Source: Candidatus Saccharimonadota bacterium (GTDB lineage Bacteria > Patescibacteriota > Saccharimonadia > Saccharimonadales > UBA4665). Taken from it: a DNA stretch of 64,000 bases. Shown piece after piece: positions 1 to 8,891 of the stretch. The first letter of the stretch is position 1, and each line of letters starts with the position of its first letter. The translations under genes and the position numbers were made by a program. The DNA is taken from positions 62,001 to 126,000 of the forward strand of contig JAQGGT010000004.1 in NCBI GenBank assembly GCA_028289245.1. Reading direction: 5' to 3'. The notes below the pieces were generated by a model, which made no database searches, was not told the DNA's origin, and worked only from the letters and a program-made list of their open reading frames with translations.

Positions 1-1
1 A

Positions 2-265
2 CTCATTTACACCCTGCACTACTTGGCGCTCAGCCATGGCAAAACTATCAGCCCACAGATTGTTGAGATTACCCTCGATCTCACTCACCAGGACTTTGCC
101 AATCTCACTGGCCTCACCCGTGAAACCGCTGCCACCGAGCTCAATAAGCTGAAGCATCAGGGCGTTATTTCTTATTCTAAGTCCACGCCATACCGGTTGG
201 ATATTGGGCGTTTGGTGACGATGCTCAACGACCAGTATATCGCTGATATCCAAGTCAAGCTCTAA
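2..265 (+). CDS. Crp/Fnr-family transcriptional regulator, C-terminal end (5' cut by window)
   Basis: The frame is open from the window edge, so only the last 87 or so codons are visible. The residues DLTHQDFANLTGLTRETAAT followed by ELNKLKHQGVISYSK form the winged helix-turn-helix of Crp/Fnr regulators: recognition helix with the TRET motif, then the wing. The cyclic-nucleotide-binding-like sensor domain lies outside the window. A TTG at 23 could be misread as a start, but the codons before it (IYTLHY) already match the family, so the true start is upstream. The role is sequence-specific DNA binding; ligand and targets cannot be judged from this fragment. Confidence 0.85.
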   Translation, partial: LIYTLHYLALSHGKTISPQIVEITLDLTHQDFANLTGLTRETAATELNKLKHQGVISYSKSTPYRLDIGRLVTMLNDQYIADIQVKL

Positions 266-284
266 GCCTACCCCAGCGCTAAGC

Positions 285-312
285 TTGAATAAAGTCAGTA
301 AGCTGATATTAT
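285..312 (+). promoter_or_regulatory. Putative sigma-70-type promoter
   Basis: TTGAAT (285-290), a 16-nt spacer and TATTAT (307-312) lie directly before the ATG at 323. Transcription would start within a few bases of the start codon, giving a very short leader with no Shine-Dalgarno sequence. Confidence 0.5.
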
Positions 313-322
313 ATAGACAATT

Positions 323-1234
323 ATGAGCACCCCTGACATGTTTCCCCGCCTGGCGCTGGCTGATACGCCTGGCGACTCAACCGAAATCGCCCTGCGTAGC
401 ATTGGCGACGTGACGGCCGTCTTACGCACTCACTATGATGTACTGCGGGCCGAAATGGCCGGCGGCACCGCGTTGGCGGCCATCGACGAGATCAAACACC
501 AGACTAAAACTGCCGAAGAAGACACTGAGTTCGTGCAAGCAGCGCTCGATCTACTGCCCGCCCAGATAAACTCGAGGTGGGGTGGTCAAGAAATGTTGAA
601 TCGTCAGTGGAATGGTTTCCGTGTCACCGACCCGGCCGATGTGCAGTTGTTACGCGGGCTGTCGTTCGTAGAGACATCTAATCGTGATGGTGGGCTGGCC
701 TACGTGCTTGGCACGCGCCCCCTCGATGACAATTATAGTAGTATGCTGATTGGCTCGACGGCAATCATTCGTAAAGAATACGGTCCGTCTTCTGACTATA
801 GTGATATGAAACGGTCCGGTCATCTTGGCGCTGTCACCGTGCATAACAGAAGCCTCGCGCATTTCAGGCAGTACTCTGAGAGATTGCTCAATACGCCGCT
901 GACTGAAGCAGAGCTTGTCGAACTGTACGACTTTGACCGTGAAGTATTCATTTTACCGGCCAATCCTGCATATAATTCACGCCTGCCAAGACTGCAGGTA
1001 GTCTATGCTAATAAAAAAACACCCAAACGGCAGCGTGAAGCCGGCATTGTTACCGATGGCCTCCATACTGCCAACAAGGTCTATGGCAAGGAGGCGCTCA
1101 TGGGCGCTAACTACGACGCCTACCGCCCTGAGGTTCGCTTAACGGAGCTGGCGGCGGCCTTCCACCAGGAAGTCGCCTTCGGCGCGCTGCTGCAGGCTCG
1201 CGTCGCCAAGCGTCGCGCTACTGCTAAAAATTGA
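323..1234 (+). CDS. Hypothetical protein, paralog of the next gene
   Basis: A 303-residue soluble protein I cannot assign. It shares a clear N-terminal signature with the next gene: a proline-flanked hydrophobic segment, then D-PGDSTE-ALRS, then a helical stretch ending LLP(A/V)Q near residue 78. The C-termini also match (a tyrosine-centred segment, LA-AF, then (L/A)-LLQAR-AK). The central part has diverged. There are no membrane segments and no signal peptide, so it is probably cytoplasmic. The ATG at 323 is chosen because a promoter abuts it; the leader is nearly absent. The pair looks like a tandem duplication of a lineage-specific gene. Confidence 0.75.
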   Translation: MSTPDMFPRLALADTPGDSTEIALRSIGDVTAVLRTHYDVLRAEMAGGTALAAIDEIKHQTKTAEEDTEFVQAALDLLPAQINSRWGGQEMLNRQWNGFRVTDPADVQLLRGLSFVETSNRDGGLAYVLGTRPLDDNYSSMLIGSTAIIRKEYGPSSDYSDMKRSGHLGAVTVHNRSLAHFRQYSERLLNTPLTEAELVELYDFDREVFILPANPAYNSRLPRLQVVYANKKTPKRQREAGIVTDGLHTANKVYGKEALMGANYDAYRPEVRLTELAAAFHQEVAFGALLQARVAKRRATAKN

Positions 1235-1259
1235 CATCTATGGAACTAAATATTATAGT
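1231..1259 (+). promoter_or_regulatory. Strong sigma-70-type promoter
   Basis: A consensus TTGACA (1231-1236), a 17-nt spacer and TATAGT (1254-1259). The -35 hexamer contains the TGA stop codon of the upstream gene. The start codon of the downstream gene follows 12 bases after the -10 box, so the leader is very short. Confidence 0.75.
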
Positions 1260-1270
1260 AAGCATTAAGT

Positions 1271-2242
1271 ATGGCTTTTGACCCCGAGATAGTTGAATTT
1301 CCGCCCATTGCGCTGACTGATCAGCCGGGCGATAGCACGGAAGTAGCCCTGCGCAGCCTGCGCGAAATTGATAAGTTGGTTGCTCCTCACTATGCTGAGT
1401 TGCGTGCTGCATTACTTGGTGACGTCGGGTTGCGCGAGATTATTTCTGCCGAAGAAAAAACCGAGCACGCCAAAGCTGATTTTGCCCTCCTCCAAGGGTT
1501 TGTGGAGTTATTGCCAGTACAGTCACTAACGTTTCATCCCCCTCAACAAAGGTACTATTACCATGCCAGCGATATATTTCGGCCAACGACAGTAGAGGTC
1601 CATGCCCCGGACCCCTATACCATTAAAATTTTACAAGCCAAAACCATGGGGGTTCATATTGCATCTGACCAAATCCCTATTACTACCGAGCCAGCGGGAT
1701 CATTTAAGTGGCTGAGCTATATTGTCGGCCGCAAGGATACGGGCAAAAAGGCGGAATTGCTACTGCTGGGTATGCAAACGGAGGCGACTATACTGCCCGA
1801 TCAAGCCAGTTCGGTACAGGTGCCAGAGCGTCAAATGGTACCATCTCCGCTGTACAGCCGAACATTTTCTACAAGGCAGGCCGACCAAATTATGGACAGC
1901 GGTGACATCTTACTACACCAAGGCTTCAGCCAGGCTGACTTACAGGCGATCGCCGATCCTGTCGGTAAGCGCTTCCGCTGGCCAGTTCCTCAGGTGGCGC
2001 AACTAAAAATGTTTAATGCCTGCATGCGCGACAGACGCAGCCACAAATCTCTGATGGCCCACGGCGCTGCGCTAAGAGGCGGTTCTCGCGCTAGGCACAC
2101 CCCGGCAGATTTTATCGATACGCCAATGAGTGCCTACAACTTCGAACGTTACTTGGCAGACCTGGCCACGGCCTTCGACAAAACGCCCGAGCTCGAAGGG
2201 CTGCTGCTAGCCCGTAAAGCCAAGCAAGATCGTACTGATTAA
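1271..2242 (+). CDS. Hypothetical protein, paralog of the preceding gene
   Basis: A 323-residue protein of unknown function, sharing the N-terminal PGDSTE-ALRS block and C-terminal LLLARKAK block with its upstream neighbour. It has its own consensus promoter overlapping the stop codon of that neighbour, so the copies can be expressed independently even though they are adjacent. It is soluble with no export signal. Its last four bases overlap the end of the converging gene on the other strand. Because the termini are conserved and the middle is not, the ends are probably the functional core. Confidence 0.75.
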   Translation: MAFDPEIVEFPPIALTDQPGDSTEVALRSLREIDKLVAPHYAELRAALLGDVGLREIISAEEKTEHAKADFALLQGFVELLPVQSLTFHPPQQRYYYHASDIFRPTTVEVHAPDPYTIKILQAKTMGVHIASDQIPITTEPAGSFKWLSYIVGRKDTGKKAELLLLGMQTEATILPDQASSVQVPERQMVPSPLYSRTFSTRQADQIMDSGDILLHQGFSQADLQAIADPVGKRFRWPVPQVAQLKMFNACMRDRRSHKSLMAHGAALRGGSRARHTPADFIDTPMSAYNFERYLADLATAFDKTPELEGLLLARKAKQDRTD

Positions 2243-2577
2243 CGTTCGGAGTCTTGACCGAGGAATAGCTCGCAGGCGCGCGGCAGAATCAGCTGGGCTA
2301 GCTCGGGGCGCAGCGAGAAGCGGTAGTCGCCGAACTGCATACTACGCAGCGATAGGGTGTCGACGTGCGGATCCGGGCTATAGCCATTCGGACCGGCAAA
2401 CAAGAAGTGGATATCCAAACCACCTTCGACGGGCTCCGGTAAACGCTCGACGGCTGGTATGGCGATAACATGCCGACTGCACAGCGCCGAGTACTGCTCG
2501 GCGGCCCTAGTGGTCACACAGAATGCTTCCTTCGCGACTACCAGCTGGGATCCGTCTTCGTAACAGGCAATGCTCAT
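2239..2577 (-). CDS. Hypothetical protein
   Basis: A 112-residue protein read from the ATG at 2577; an upstream in-frame start (2637) would add 20 unlikely residues. The sequence alternates short beta-prone stretches (SQLVVAKEAFCVTT, DIHFLFAG, GDYRFSL) with loops, suggesting a small all-beta or alpha/beta fold. I recognise no family. It ends four bases inside the converging unknown gene on the plus strand. Confidence 0.6.
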   Translation of the reverse strand: MSIACYEDGSQLVVAKEAFCVTTRAAEQYSALCSRHVIAIPAVERLPEPVEGGLDIHFLFAGPNGYSPDPHVDTLSLRSMQFGDYRFSLRPELAQLILPRACELFLGQDSER

Positions 2578-2643
2578 TATCGATGCATTATAGAATATTC
2601 CTGGTGCCCTGTAAACGCTAGCTAGTAGCTGCCGCACGAGTCA

Positions 2644-2734
2644 AATAGGCTAGTTTTTGTTTGGCGAGACTGAAGCTGTCGAACCGAGCGCAGCGCAGGT
2701 GAGCGGCGTCTCGCAACAGGAAAAGTAGCCTATT
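2644..2734. other. Long intergenic stem-loop (possible structured RNA)
   Basis: Two nested perfect inverted repeats: AATAGGCTA (2644-2652) with TAGCCTATT (2726-2734), and inside them GCGAGAC (2664-2670) with GTCTCGC (2708-2714). Together they could fold a stem-loop of about 90 nt that fills almost the whole gap between the response regulator and the next minus-strand gene. There is no T-run of the kind an intrinsic terminator needs. Confidence 0.5.
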
Positions 2735-2739
2735 CGGTG

Positions 2740-3120
2740 CTAGGCCTTAGCCGGCTCAGATTCCAGGGCTTCGTTGATGACGCGCGCCAAGTTGTGGGGT
2801 GCCGTCCAAGATTTGATGATGCAGCGGTGGGCACCGAGGCGGTATGATTCGGCGACTTCGGGGGAATTTTCCATGTTAGTAAAGATAAGCACCTTCACAT
2901 CAGGGTGAATTTTGAGGTCGAACCGTTGCAAAAATTCTAGACCGCCCATGATTGGCATGAGCAGATCAAGCAGAATAAGCTGGGGGTTGAAATGCTCGAG
3001 TTTGTCGAGGGCTTCTTGGCCATCGTAGGCTGATTCTACGGTGTAACCTTGACTCTCTAGGATGATGCAGTACGCGTTGTTGAGATCCTTATCATCTTCT
3101 ACGACCAGAATGTTTGCCAC
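2740..3120 (-). CDS. Single-domain response regulator (receiver only)
   Basis: A CheY-like receiver of about 126 residues with no output domain. Counting from the longer possible start at 3141, visible landmarks are the acidic pair in VVEDD (16-17), the phospho-acceptor D59 in LILLDLLMP, T88 and the conserved K110 in CIIKSW. The GTG at 3120 is preferred because GGGAG lies just before it; the ATG at 3141 would add seven residues. It follows the histidine kinase gene 74 bases downstream on the same strand, so the two form a phosphorelay pair. With no DNA-binding domain it must act by protein contact or pass the phosphate on. Confidence 0.9.
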   Translation of the reverse strand: MANILVVEDDKDLNNAYCIILESQGYTVESAYDGQEALDKLEHFNPQLILLDLLMPIMGGLEFLQRFDLKIHPDVKVLIFTNMENSPEVAESYRLGAHRCIIKSWTAPHNLARVINEALESEPAKA

Positions 3121-3215
3121 AATGTCTCCCTCATTAGCCATTAGCGCTTTTTTGATTACCCTTATTTATAGCATGGATTTAAGTAACGGTGGTATAAGAA
3201 ATTTCACGTTGCTGA

Positions 3216-4358
3216 TTATTTTTGTGAACTGGCGGCGCGGGCAGCGGTATTACGTCGTTCTTTGGGAAGCGTGAAGTAAAAGCTCGTACCCTTGCCTTCG
3301 GCGCTTTCGAACCAGATTTCACCATTTAACCGCTCCAACAAACCTTTCACCAGGTAGAGGCCAAGGCCAGTACCGGTCGTCTCGCGTTTGACGGTGTTTT
3401 GGGCCCGAAAGAACTTGCTAAAGACTTGGTCGTGTGAGGCCTTAGGAATGCCCCAGCCGTTGTCATGAATAGCTACGAGTACGTCACGCGGGCGGCCCTG
3501 GACTTCGATACGAATAGCGCCGCCCTCGTTAGTGTATTTGATGGCGTTGGAGACGAGGTTAGAAATAATTTCTTTCAAGATGAGATTATCGGTTTTAACG
3601 GTGGTGGTGCCCCGCCCTTTTTGGCTCAGTGTCATGCTGATTTCTTTGTCGGCTGCAGCCAGGCTCAGTTCCTTGATAACTTCCTCGCAGGCCCGCTCGA
3701 TCTTGAGTGTTTTGGGTACGATGTTGATGGTACCGCTTTCGATACGGGTAATGTTGAGTAGCGTACTAATCAGCTCGTTCATCCGGTTGGTAGCGGTAAT
3801 AATAGTCCGGAGCGACTTCTTTTGAGCCGGGGTCACTTCGCCCATGTAGCCATCGACCAGCATGTGTGAGTACGTTTTGATGGCTGACAGCGGCGTGCGC
3901 AACTGGTGCGAGGCCAGCGAGATGAATTCGCTTTTCATGCGGTCGACCTCTTCTTCGAGGGTGATGTCACGAAACACTTCGATGGCACCGATGGGTCGGT
4001 CGGCCAGCAGGATTGGTGAGACCGTTATTATTACTGGCAGCACGGTGCCATCTTTTTTGCGATAAAACATTTTCTCAGTGGCTGATTTGCCGGTAAGGAA
4101 GGCTTTAGTGATCGGGCGGTCGATGAGGTTCACGGGCGTGTCTTGGTCGGTAAGGGCCACAATTTTTTTGGGAAACCATTCGCCGAGCAGCTCACGTTCT
4201 TTATAGCCGAGCATACCGAGGGCAATGGGATTGATGCGGGTAATGCGACCAAACTCGTCGGTAGCGATGGCGCCCTCACCGATACTATTGAAGAGGGCCT
4301 CAGCTTGGGCGCGTTGCTCTTGAGCATGCTGAATCGAGGCGGGAAGAATGTCAGCCAT
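3216..4358 (-). CDS. PAS-domain sensor histidine kinase
   Basis: A 380-residue kinase: PAS domain at about 18-135 (RKKDGTVLPVIITVSP is the typical PAS core), HisKA dimerisation domain with phospho-acceptor H151 in LASHQLRTPLSA, then HATPase_c with the N box (NLVSNAIKYT), G1 box (DNGWGIP) and G2 box (GTGLGLYLV). It has no membrane segments, so it is cytosolic. The PAS domain or the membrane protein encoded upstream in the same cluster may supply the signal. Only six bases separate it from the 87-residue protein gene upstream. It autophosphorylates and should pass phosphate to the receiver protein encoded downstream. Confidence 0.93.
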   Translation of the reverse strand: MADILPASIQHAQEQRAQAEALFNSIGEGAIATDEFGRITRINPIALGMLGYKERELLGEWFPKKIVALTDQDTPVNLIDRPITKAFLTGKSATEKMFYRKKDGTVLPVIITVSPILLADRPIGAIEVFRDITLEEEVDRMKSEFISLASHQLRTPLSAIKTYSHMLVDGYMGEVTPAQKKSLRTIITATNRMNELISTLLNITRIESGTINIVPKTLKIERACEEVIKELSLAAADKEISMTLSQKGRGTTTVKTDNLILKEIISNLVSNAIKYTNEGGAIRIEVQGRPRDVLVAIHDNGWGIPKASHDQVFSKFFRAQNTVKRETTGTGLGLYLVKGLLERLNGEIWFESAEGKGTSFYFTLPKERRNTAARAASSQK

Positions 4359-4364
4359 TAGATA

Positions 4365-4628
4365 TTATTTTGGCCTTTTTTGTGGAACGGTCAAGCGCAT
4401 TAATTGGGCAGTGTACTCTTCGATGATGTCGGAGTCTTCGGTGATAAGGGAGACGGCCACTCGAATCCAGTCGATCAGCATCTTGAGATCGTCAACAGAA
4501 ATGTCCTCCGGCCGTTTGTCGAGGTGGTTTTGAACTTGGCGGGCGATAAATCTGTCGGCTGCCGGTCCGAGATAGACGTGGGTTACCCGCAAGACGCGAT
4601 CGTAGAGCGGTGGATCGTAGGCCGGCAT
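4365..4628 (-). CDS. Small hypothetical protein in two-component operon
   Basis: An 87-residue, largely helical, charged protein between a membrane protein gene (one base upstream) and the histidine kinase gene (six bases downstream). The spacing implies co-transcription, and the conserved neighbourhood suggests a signalling accessory role, but no motif is recognised. Confidence 0.7.
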   Translation of the reverse strand: MPAYDPPLYDRVLRVTHVYLGPAADRFIARQVQNHLDKRPEDISVDDLKMLIDWIRVAVSLITEDSDIIEEYTAQLMRLTVPQKRPK

Positions 4629-4629
4629 C

Positions 4630-5550
4630 TCAGACTTCCTCGATTTTCTTAAGTTTCTTAGCGCCGACGGCCAGGAGCCAGAAACCGATGGCTTCGATAA
4701 TCCGAATCAAGTAGTTCAAGATCAGTATAGAGTTGAGCGATATGAAACCGGTGCGCGGTACGATTGACGAAGTATATTGCAGGCTAATCAAACTAACGAT
4801 GACGGCAACAGTACCCAGGCCTAGAAACTGCAAGGCTTGTCGATAAATGACCCCCTGGACTTGCCTGGAGTATAGCAGGATCTCATAGGCAGCCAGTAAG
4901 CCGATAAACCAGGAGTAGAGATACGGAATAGCCACCGTGAGCAACATCAGCCAGATTGGGATGAAGTAGGGGTTGTTCGTCGAGCCAACGGACTGCAGGT
5001 CGAAGTGCCGGAACGTGAAGTAACAGTACAGTACGCCCAGAATTGCCAAGGCGGCCATGATAAGTTTGGCGCCGCTAAAATCGAGACGGATTTTAACCCG
5101 CTCGGTGAGGTTGCGCGAGCCGCGGCTTAAGTATGTAAAGGCGATCAGCGGTATCAGGATGTTGATGTAATTATTGGAGATAATCGCCGTCGAGTGGAAG
5201 CGGTGATAATGATCGGCGATGGTATTCAGAATAATACTAATAATTGCCGTCGCCGGCAGGCCGTAGGCCAGCCATTTTATACCGTTGGCCAGCGTATGAA
5301 AATCTTCTCCCTCGGCTGATCTACTAATAATCTTGGCGTATTCGCGTAGCTTGCCGAAGCCATAAAAGGCGGCAAACCAGATGCCAATATAAGGGACGAC
5401 TGCCAGAAAAAGAATGGTGTGGTACTGCAAGGGCGAGATGTTGTAGGCGGCCAATGCCCGATGGTTGGCCGGCAACAGAATAACAAGTGCAAAGTAAAAG
5501 ACAGTGACTATGACGTAAGCCAGGAGCGGTCGCTTGAATAGTTTCATCAA
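4630..5550 (-). CDS. Multi-pass membrane protein, first gene of the two-component operon
   Basis: A 306-residue integral membrane protein with about eight predicted membrane spans, starting at an ATG with GAAAGG six bases before it. It has no recognised catalytic motif. It heads a four-gene minus-strand operon: membrane protein, 87-residue protein, histidine kinase, receiver. As the kinase itself has no membrane domain, this protein is a plausible sensor partner; that is inference from order only. A TATAAT-like -10 (minus strand, around 5577-5582) lies before it. Confidence 0.75.
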   Translation of the reverse strand: MMKLFKRPLLAYVIVTVFYFALVILLPANHRALAAYNISPLQYHTILFLAVVPYIGIWFAAFYGFGKLREYAKIISRSAEGEDFHTLANGIKWLAYGLPATAIISIILNTIADHYHRFHSTAIISNNYINILIPLIAFTYLSRGSRNLTERVKIRLDFSGAKLIMAALAILGVLYCYFTFRHFDLQSVGSTNNPYFIPIWLMLLTVAIPYLYSWFIGLLAAYEILLYSRQVQGVIYRQALQFLGLGTVAVIVSLISLQYTSSIVPRTGFISLNSILILNYLIRIIEAIGFWLLAVGAKKLKKIEEV

Positions 5551-5646
5551 TTCCTTTCAGCAAGTTGTAAGACTAACATTATACATAGTGCGGTATTGGT
5601 TACACAGTGAATTTGGCCATTGTATTTCGCCACTTGTGGAAAATGC

Positions 5647-5675
5647 TTGTGCTCACCAATGGAGTAGCCGATAAT
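5647..5675 (+). promoter_or_regulatory. Putative promoter of the flippase-like gene
   Basis: TTGTGC (5647-5652), a 17-nt spacer and GATAAT (5670-5675), ten bases before the ATG at 5686. The spacer contains TGCTCACCAATGGAGTA, which recurs with one change near 18477. Confidence 0.5.
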
Positions 5676-5685
5676 AACCATAAAC

Positions 5686-6633
5686 ATGTCACGACCGGTC
5701 GCCGATTCTAAACAGCTCAAACTGCGTCTGCTAGTGGTGGCGATAACTGCGGTTGCCCTGTTCGTAATCGTGCCGCACATTGGCTCGTTTCGCAGTAGCT
5801 TGCAGACGATTGGTCAGGCGCGGCCCGGTTTGCTGCTGGCTGGCCTCGGCTGCTTTGGCGCTACCTACCTGGCGGCTGCACTCACCTACACCTTGCTGGC
5901 GCCACGCCGCTTATCGTATCGCGAGTCGTGGCTGGTGGCGATTGCCAGTGGCTTTACCGGCAAGCTTTTACCAGCTGGCGCTGGCGGGATAGCGACCTAC
6001 TATTTGTATCTTATGAAGCAGCGTCATACGGCCGGTCAGGCGGCCAGTGTAGTCGCCGTTAACAACATACTGGGATTCGTTGGCCATAGCACGATTGTGC
6101 TCGTTGCCGGGCTCAGCGCTTCGCGCCAGGCCAGCCTGTCCATCAAACCCGATACCGGTACGGCGGCTTGGGTGACTGCCGGCTTGCTTTTGGCGCTGTT
6201 GGGAGCGTACTTCGTGTTGCGGCCCGGCAAGACCGCTCGCCGGCTGCGGACAGTACTGAAAACTTTTGTTGCAAATCTAGCTGATTACCGTCAGCGACCG
6301 TTTCGGCTGCTGGCGGCTTATTTGAGTTCCCTGCTGCTGACCGGTTCGTACGCCGTCTGTTTGTACTTTTGCTTGCAAGCCGTAGGTGGCTCGCTGAGCT
6401 GGCCGGAAGTGGTAGCGGTCTTTACGGTGGGCATGGCGGCTAATAGTATCGCACCAACGCCTGGCGGCATCGGGGCGGTAGAAGCCGGCCTCGTTGCTGC
6501 CATGGTCGCCTACAATGTACCAGCAGCGGTAGCGCTAGCCGCCAGTTTACTGTTTCGACTGATTACCTACTGGTTATCGATTATTCTGGGCATTGGTGGT
6601 CTAGTGGTGGCCCGGCGTCAAAAACTGGTCTAG
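5686..6633 (+). CDS. Lysylphosphatidylglycerol synthase-type membrane protein (UPF0104/YbhN-like)
   Basis: A 315-residue multi-pass protein with about eight membrane spans. Family signs are the conserved patch ASGFTGKLLPAGAGGIATYYLY near residue 87 (shown here in part: GFTGKLLPAG) and TPGGIGAVEAG near 257, both typical of the transmembrane domain of MprF/LPG synthase and its stand-alone flippase-like relatives. The aminoacyltransferase domain of true MprF is absent. The likely role is flipping or handling a (glyco)lipid in the cytoplasmic membrane. It converges on pgi with one base between them. Confidence 0.85.
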   Translation: MSRPVADSKQLKLRLLVVAITAVALFVIVPHIGSFRSSLQTIGQARPGLLLAGLGCFGATYLAAALTYTLLAPRRLSYRESWLVAIASGFTGKLLPAGAGGIATYYLYLMKQRHTAGQAASVVAVNNILGFVGHSTIVLVAGLSASRQASLSIKPDTGTAAWVTAGLLLALLGAYFVLRPGKTARRLRTVLKTFVANLADYRQRPFRLLAAYLSSLLLTGSYAVCLYFCLQAVGGSLSWPEVVAVFTVGMAANSIAPTPGGIGAVEAGLVAAMVAYNVPAAVALAASLLFRLITYWLSIILGIGGLVVARRQKLV

Positions 6634-6634
6634 T

Positions 6635-8242
6635 TTATTGCCAGTCACGAAACTGGTTGAGCAGCTGCGCGGTAGAACTGTCCTGGCTGGTAGTGTCGCC
6701 CGTGCTGATGAGCGGCAAAATTTCTTTAGCCAGTGACTTGCCGAGCTCGACGCCCCATTGGTCGAATGAGTTAATCCCCCAAATAACACCCTGAACGAAG
6801 ATCTTGTGCTCATAGAGTGCAATTAATTGGCCGAGGGTATGCGGGGTGAGCTTGGGTAGTAGTAAGGTGTTGGTCGGCCGGTTACCGGAAAAGACTTTGT
6901 GGGGCGCCAAATCGGCAGTGACGCCCTCGGCCAGGACGGCTTCCAGGCTTTTGCCAAACGCGAGCGCTTTGGTTTGAGCCAGTAGATTGGCGGTGAGCTT
7001 GTGATGGTGCTCTCCAAGCGGGTTAAGTGACTGGGCGAAGCCAATAAAGTCGGCGGGAATAATGTGCGTGCCTTGGTGGATCAGTTGGTAAAAGGCATGT
7101 TGGCCATTAGTGCCCGGTTCGCCCCAGACGATTGGTCCGGTGGGGTAACGCACGGCCTGGCCGTTTTTGGTGACCGATTTGCCGTTGCTCTCCATATTAC
7201 CCTGCTGGAAGTAGGCCGCGAAGCGATGCAGGTACTGGTCGTAGGGCAGAATCGCTTCCGTCTCGGCGCCTAAAAAGTTAGTGTTCCAAATGCCAATCAT
7301 GGCGAGCACGACTGGCAAATTTTCTTCTAACGGTGCCTCAATAAAGTGGCGGTCCATGGCATAAAAACCTTCGAGCAGCGACTGAAAATTATCTGGCCCA
7401 ATGGCGATCATGATCGACAAACCGATGGCGCTGCCCAGAGAATAGCGGCCCCCAACCCAATCCCAAAATTCAAACATGTTGGCCGTATCAATGCCAAAAC
7501 TGCTGACGGCTTCGGTGTTGGTCGACAGCGCTACGAAGTGTTTGGCGACGGCCGCTTTATCGCCAAGTTTGGCGAGTAGCCAGTCGCGGGCGGTGTGGGC
7601 GTTCGTCATGGTTTCGTCGGTAGTGAAGGTTTTGGAAGCGATAATAAATAACGTTTCAGCCGGGTCAAGGTCGCGGGTTGTTTCGGCAAAATGGCTACCG
7701 TCGACATTCGACACAAACCGAACGTTGAGGTCGCGTTGGCTATAGAACTTGAGCGCCTCAGTGACCATGACCGGGCCGAGATCTGAGCCACCAATCCCTA
7801 TGTTAATGATGTTCTTGATCGGCTGGCCAGTGTGGCCTTTCCAGTCACCGCTGCGAATTGCCTGGCTAAATGTCTTCATCTTGGCTAAAACGGCTCGGAC
7901 GGCGGGCATCACATCTTTACCGTCGACGTATACCGGCTCGGAAGATTGGTTGCGCAGCGCCGTGTGCAGCACGGCCCGGTTTTCGGTGGTATTGATTTTT
8001 TGGCCTTCGAACATGGCGTCGCGGGCCGCCTCGATGTCGCGGGCGCGGGCCAACGCCAAAAGGGCTCGTAGGGTAGCTTCATCGAGACGGTTTTTGGAGT
8101 AATCAGCGTAGATATCGCCGGCTTGCAGACTAAATTTGCTAGCCCGCGCCGGGTCCTCGAAGAGGGTGCGCAGCTGTGTGTCTTTAATTTCCTTATAATG
8201 TTGTTGGAGGGCTTGCCACTCGGGCATATCGGTTACGTTCAT
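6635..8242 (-). CDS. pgi: Glucose-6-phosphate isomerase
   Basis: Interconverts glucose 6-phosphate and fructose 6-phosphate in glycolysis and hexose metabolism (cytoplasm). At 535 residues it has the length of the bacterial/eukaryotic long form. Recognisable blocks: [13 protein letters not shown] (phosphate loop), [24 protein letters not shown] (first signature region), the catalytic glutamate region QGNMESNGK, and the second signature [18 protein letters not shown] stands just before the ATG. It lies 11 bases after the YcnI-like gene and on the same strand as the cyo operon, so it is probably its last gene, an unusual place for a glycolytic enzyme. Confidence 0.97.
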   Translation of the reverse strand: MNVTDMPEWQALQQHYKEIKDTQLRTLFEDPARASKFSLQAGDIYADYSKNRLDEATLRALLALARARDIEAARDAMFEGQKINTTENRAVLHTALRNQSSEPVYVDGKDVMPAVRAVLAKMKTFSQAIRSGDWKGHTGQPIKNIINIGIGGSDLGPVMVTEALKFYSQRDLNVRFVSNVDGSHFAETTRDLDPAETLFIIASKTFTTDETMTNAHTARDWLLAKLGDKAAVAKHFVALSTNTEAVSSFGIDTANMFEFWDWVGGRYSLGSAIGLSIMIAIGPDNFQSLLEGFYAMDRHFIEAPLEENLPVVLAMIGIWNTNFLGAETEAILPYDQYLHRFAAYFQQGNMESNGKSVTKNGQAVRYPTGPIVWGEPGTNGQHAFYQLIHQGTHIIPADFIGFAQSLNPLGEHHHKLTANLLAQTKALAFGKSLEAVLAEGVTADLAPHKVFSGNRPTNTLLLPKLTPHTLGQLIALYEHKIFVQGVIWGINSFDQWGVELGKSLAKEILPLISTGDTTSQDSSTAQLLNQFRDWQ

Positions 8243-8253
8243 ACTATCTCCAT

Positions 8254-8889
8254 TTAATCTTTGCGGGTTGCTAAGAAAATTGCTGCGAGCCCGACCACCA
8301 CACTCGCCAGCCCAATAATATAAGCACTGTTGGCCCGAGACTGGGCTTTGAGTGCAGTTTGGTCGGCTTCGGCTAAAGTCTTAGCATCGGCCGTCTCGCT
8401 GACAACTGAAGTCGTTGAGTAAGGGCCGCTGGTGGCGGTTTCTTTGGTAGTCTCTCCCCCAGCCTGGTCCCACGATATCACGCTGCCGTCGGCGTAGGTT
8501 TGGTAGGCTTTCCAGTCAAGAGCGGTTTCGCCGGCCGGTGTTTGAGCCGAAAACGCAAACTGGTCGTGCAAACCGGGCTCAATGTCACCACCGGACCAGT
8601 CTATTTCAGACACGGTGGCGGTTTCGCCGCTGCCGCTAGTTTTAGTAGTAATTTGCCAGCCACCCTTCACGTTGGGACTGACGTTTTTTAGGCCGCTTGG
8701 TATCTCCAGACGGAGACCGGTTGTGGCGACGTTTTTCTCGGTGGGCACGGTGACGACAAAAGTTTGCTCGGTGCCGGTAGTAACTTCTTCGGGTTGGACG
8801 ATGACATGGGCCGATGCCAGGCCGCCAAAGGCTAGCGTCATAGCCAAGGATAGGCCGCTAAACTGGATGGCTGAAAAAATTTTACGCAT
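8254..8889 (-). CDS. YcnI/DUF1775-like exported copper-binding protein
   Basis: A 211-residue protein with a signal peptide (residues 1-27, ending GGLASA) and a predicted mature N-terminus of HVIVQP. This matches YcnI/DUF1775 proteins, in which the exposed N-terminal histidine and a nearby tryptophan bind Cu(II). Other family features are the beta-sandwich segments [21 protein letters not shown] and EIDWSGG. A C-terminal membrane helix (about 189-206) ends in a short basic tail, so it is anchored on the outside of the membrane. It is co-transcribed with the heme-copper oxidase genes, so copper storage or delivery to CuB is a reasonable inference, not shown. Confidence 0.82.
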   Translation of the reverse strand: MRKIFSAIQFSGLSLAMTLAFGGLASAHVIVQPEEVTTGTEQTFVVTVPTEKNVATTGLRLEIPSGLKNVSPNVKGGWQITTKTSGSGETATVSEIDWSGGDIEPGLHDQFAFSAQTPAGETALDWKAYQTYADGSVISWDQAGGETTKETATSGPYSTTSVVSETADAKTLAEADQTALKAQSRANSAYIIGLASVVVGLAAIFLATRKD

Positions 8890-8891
8890 GA

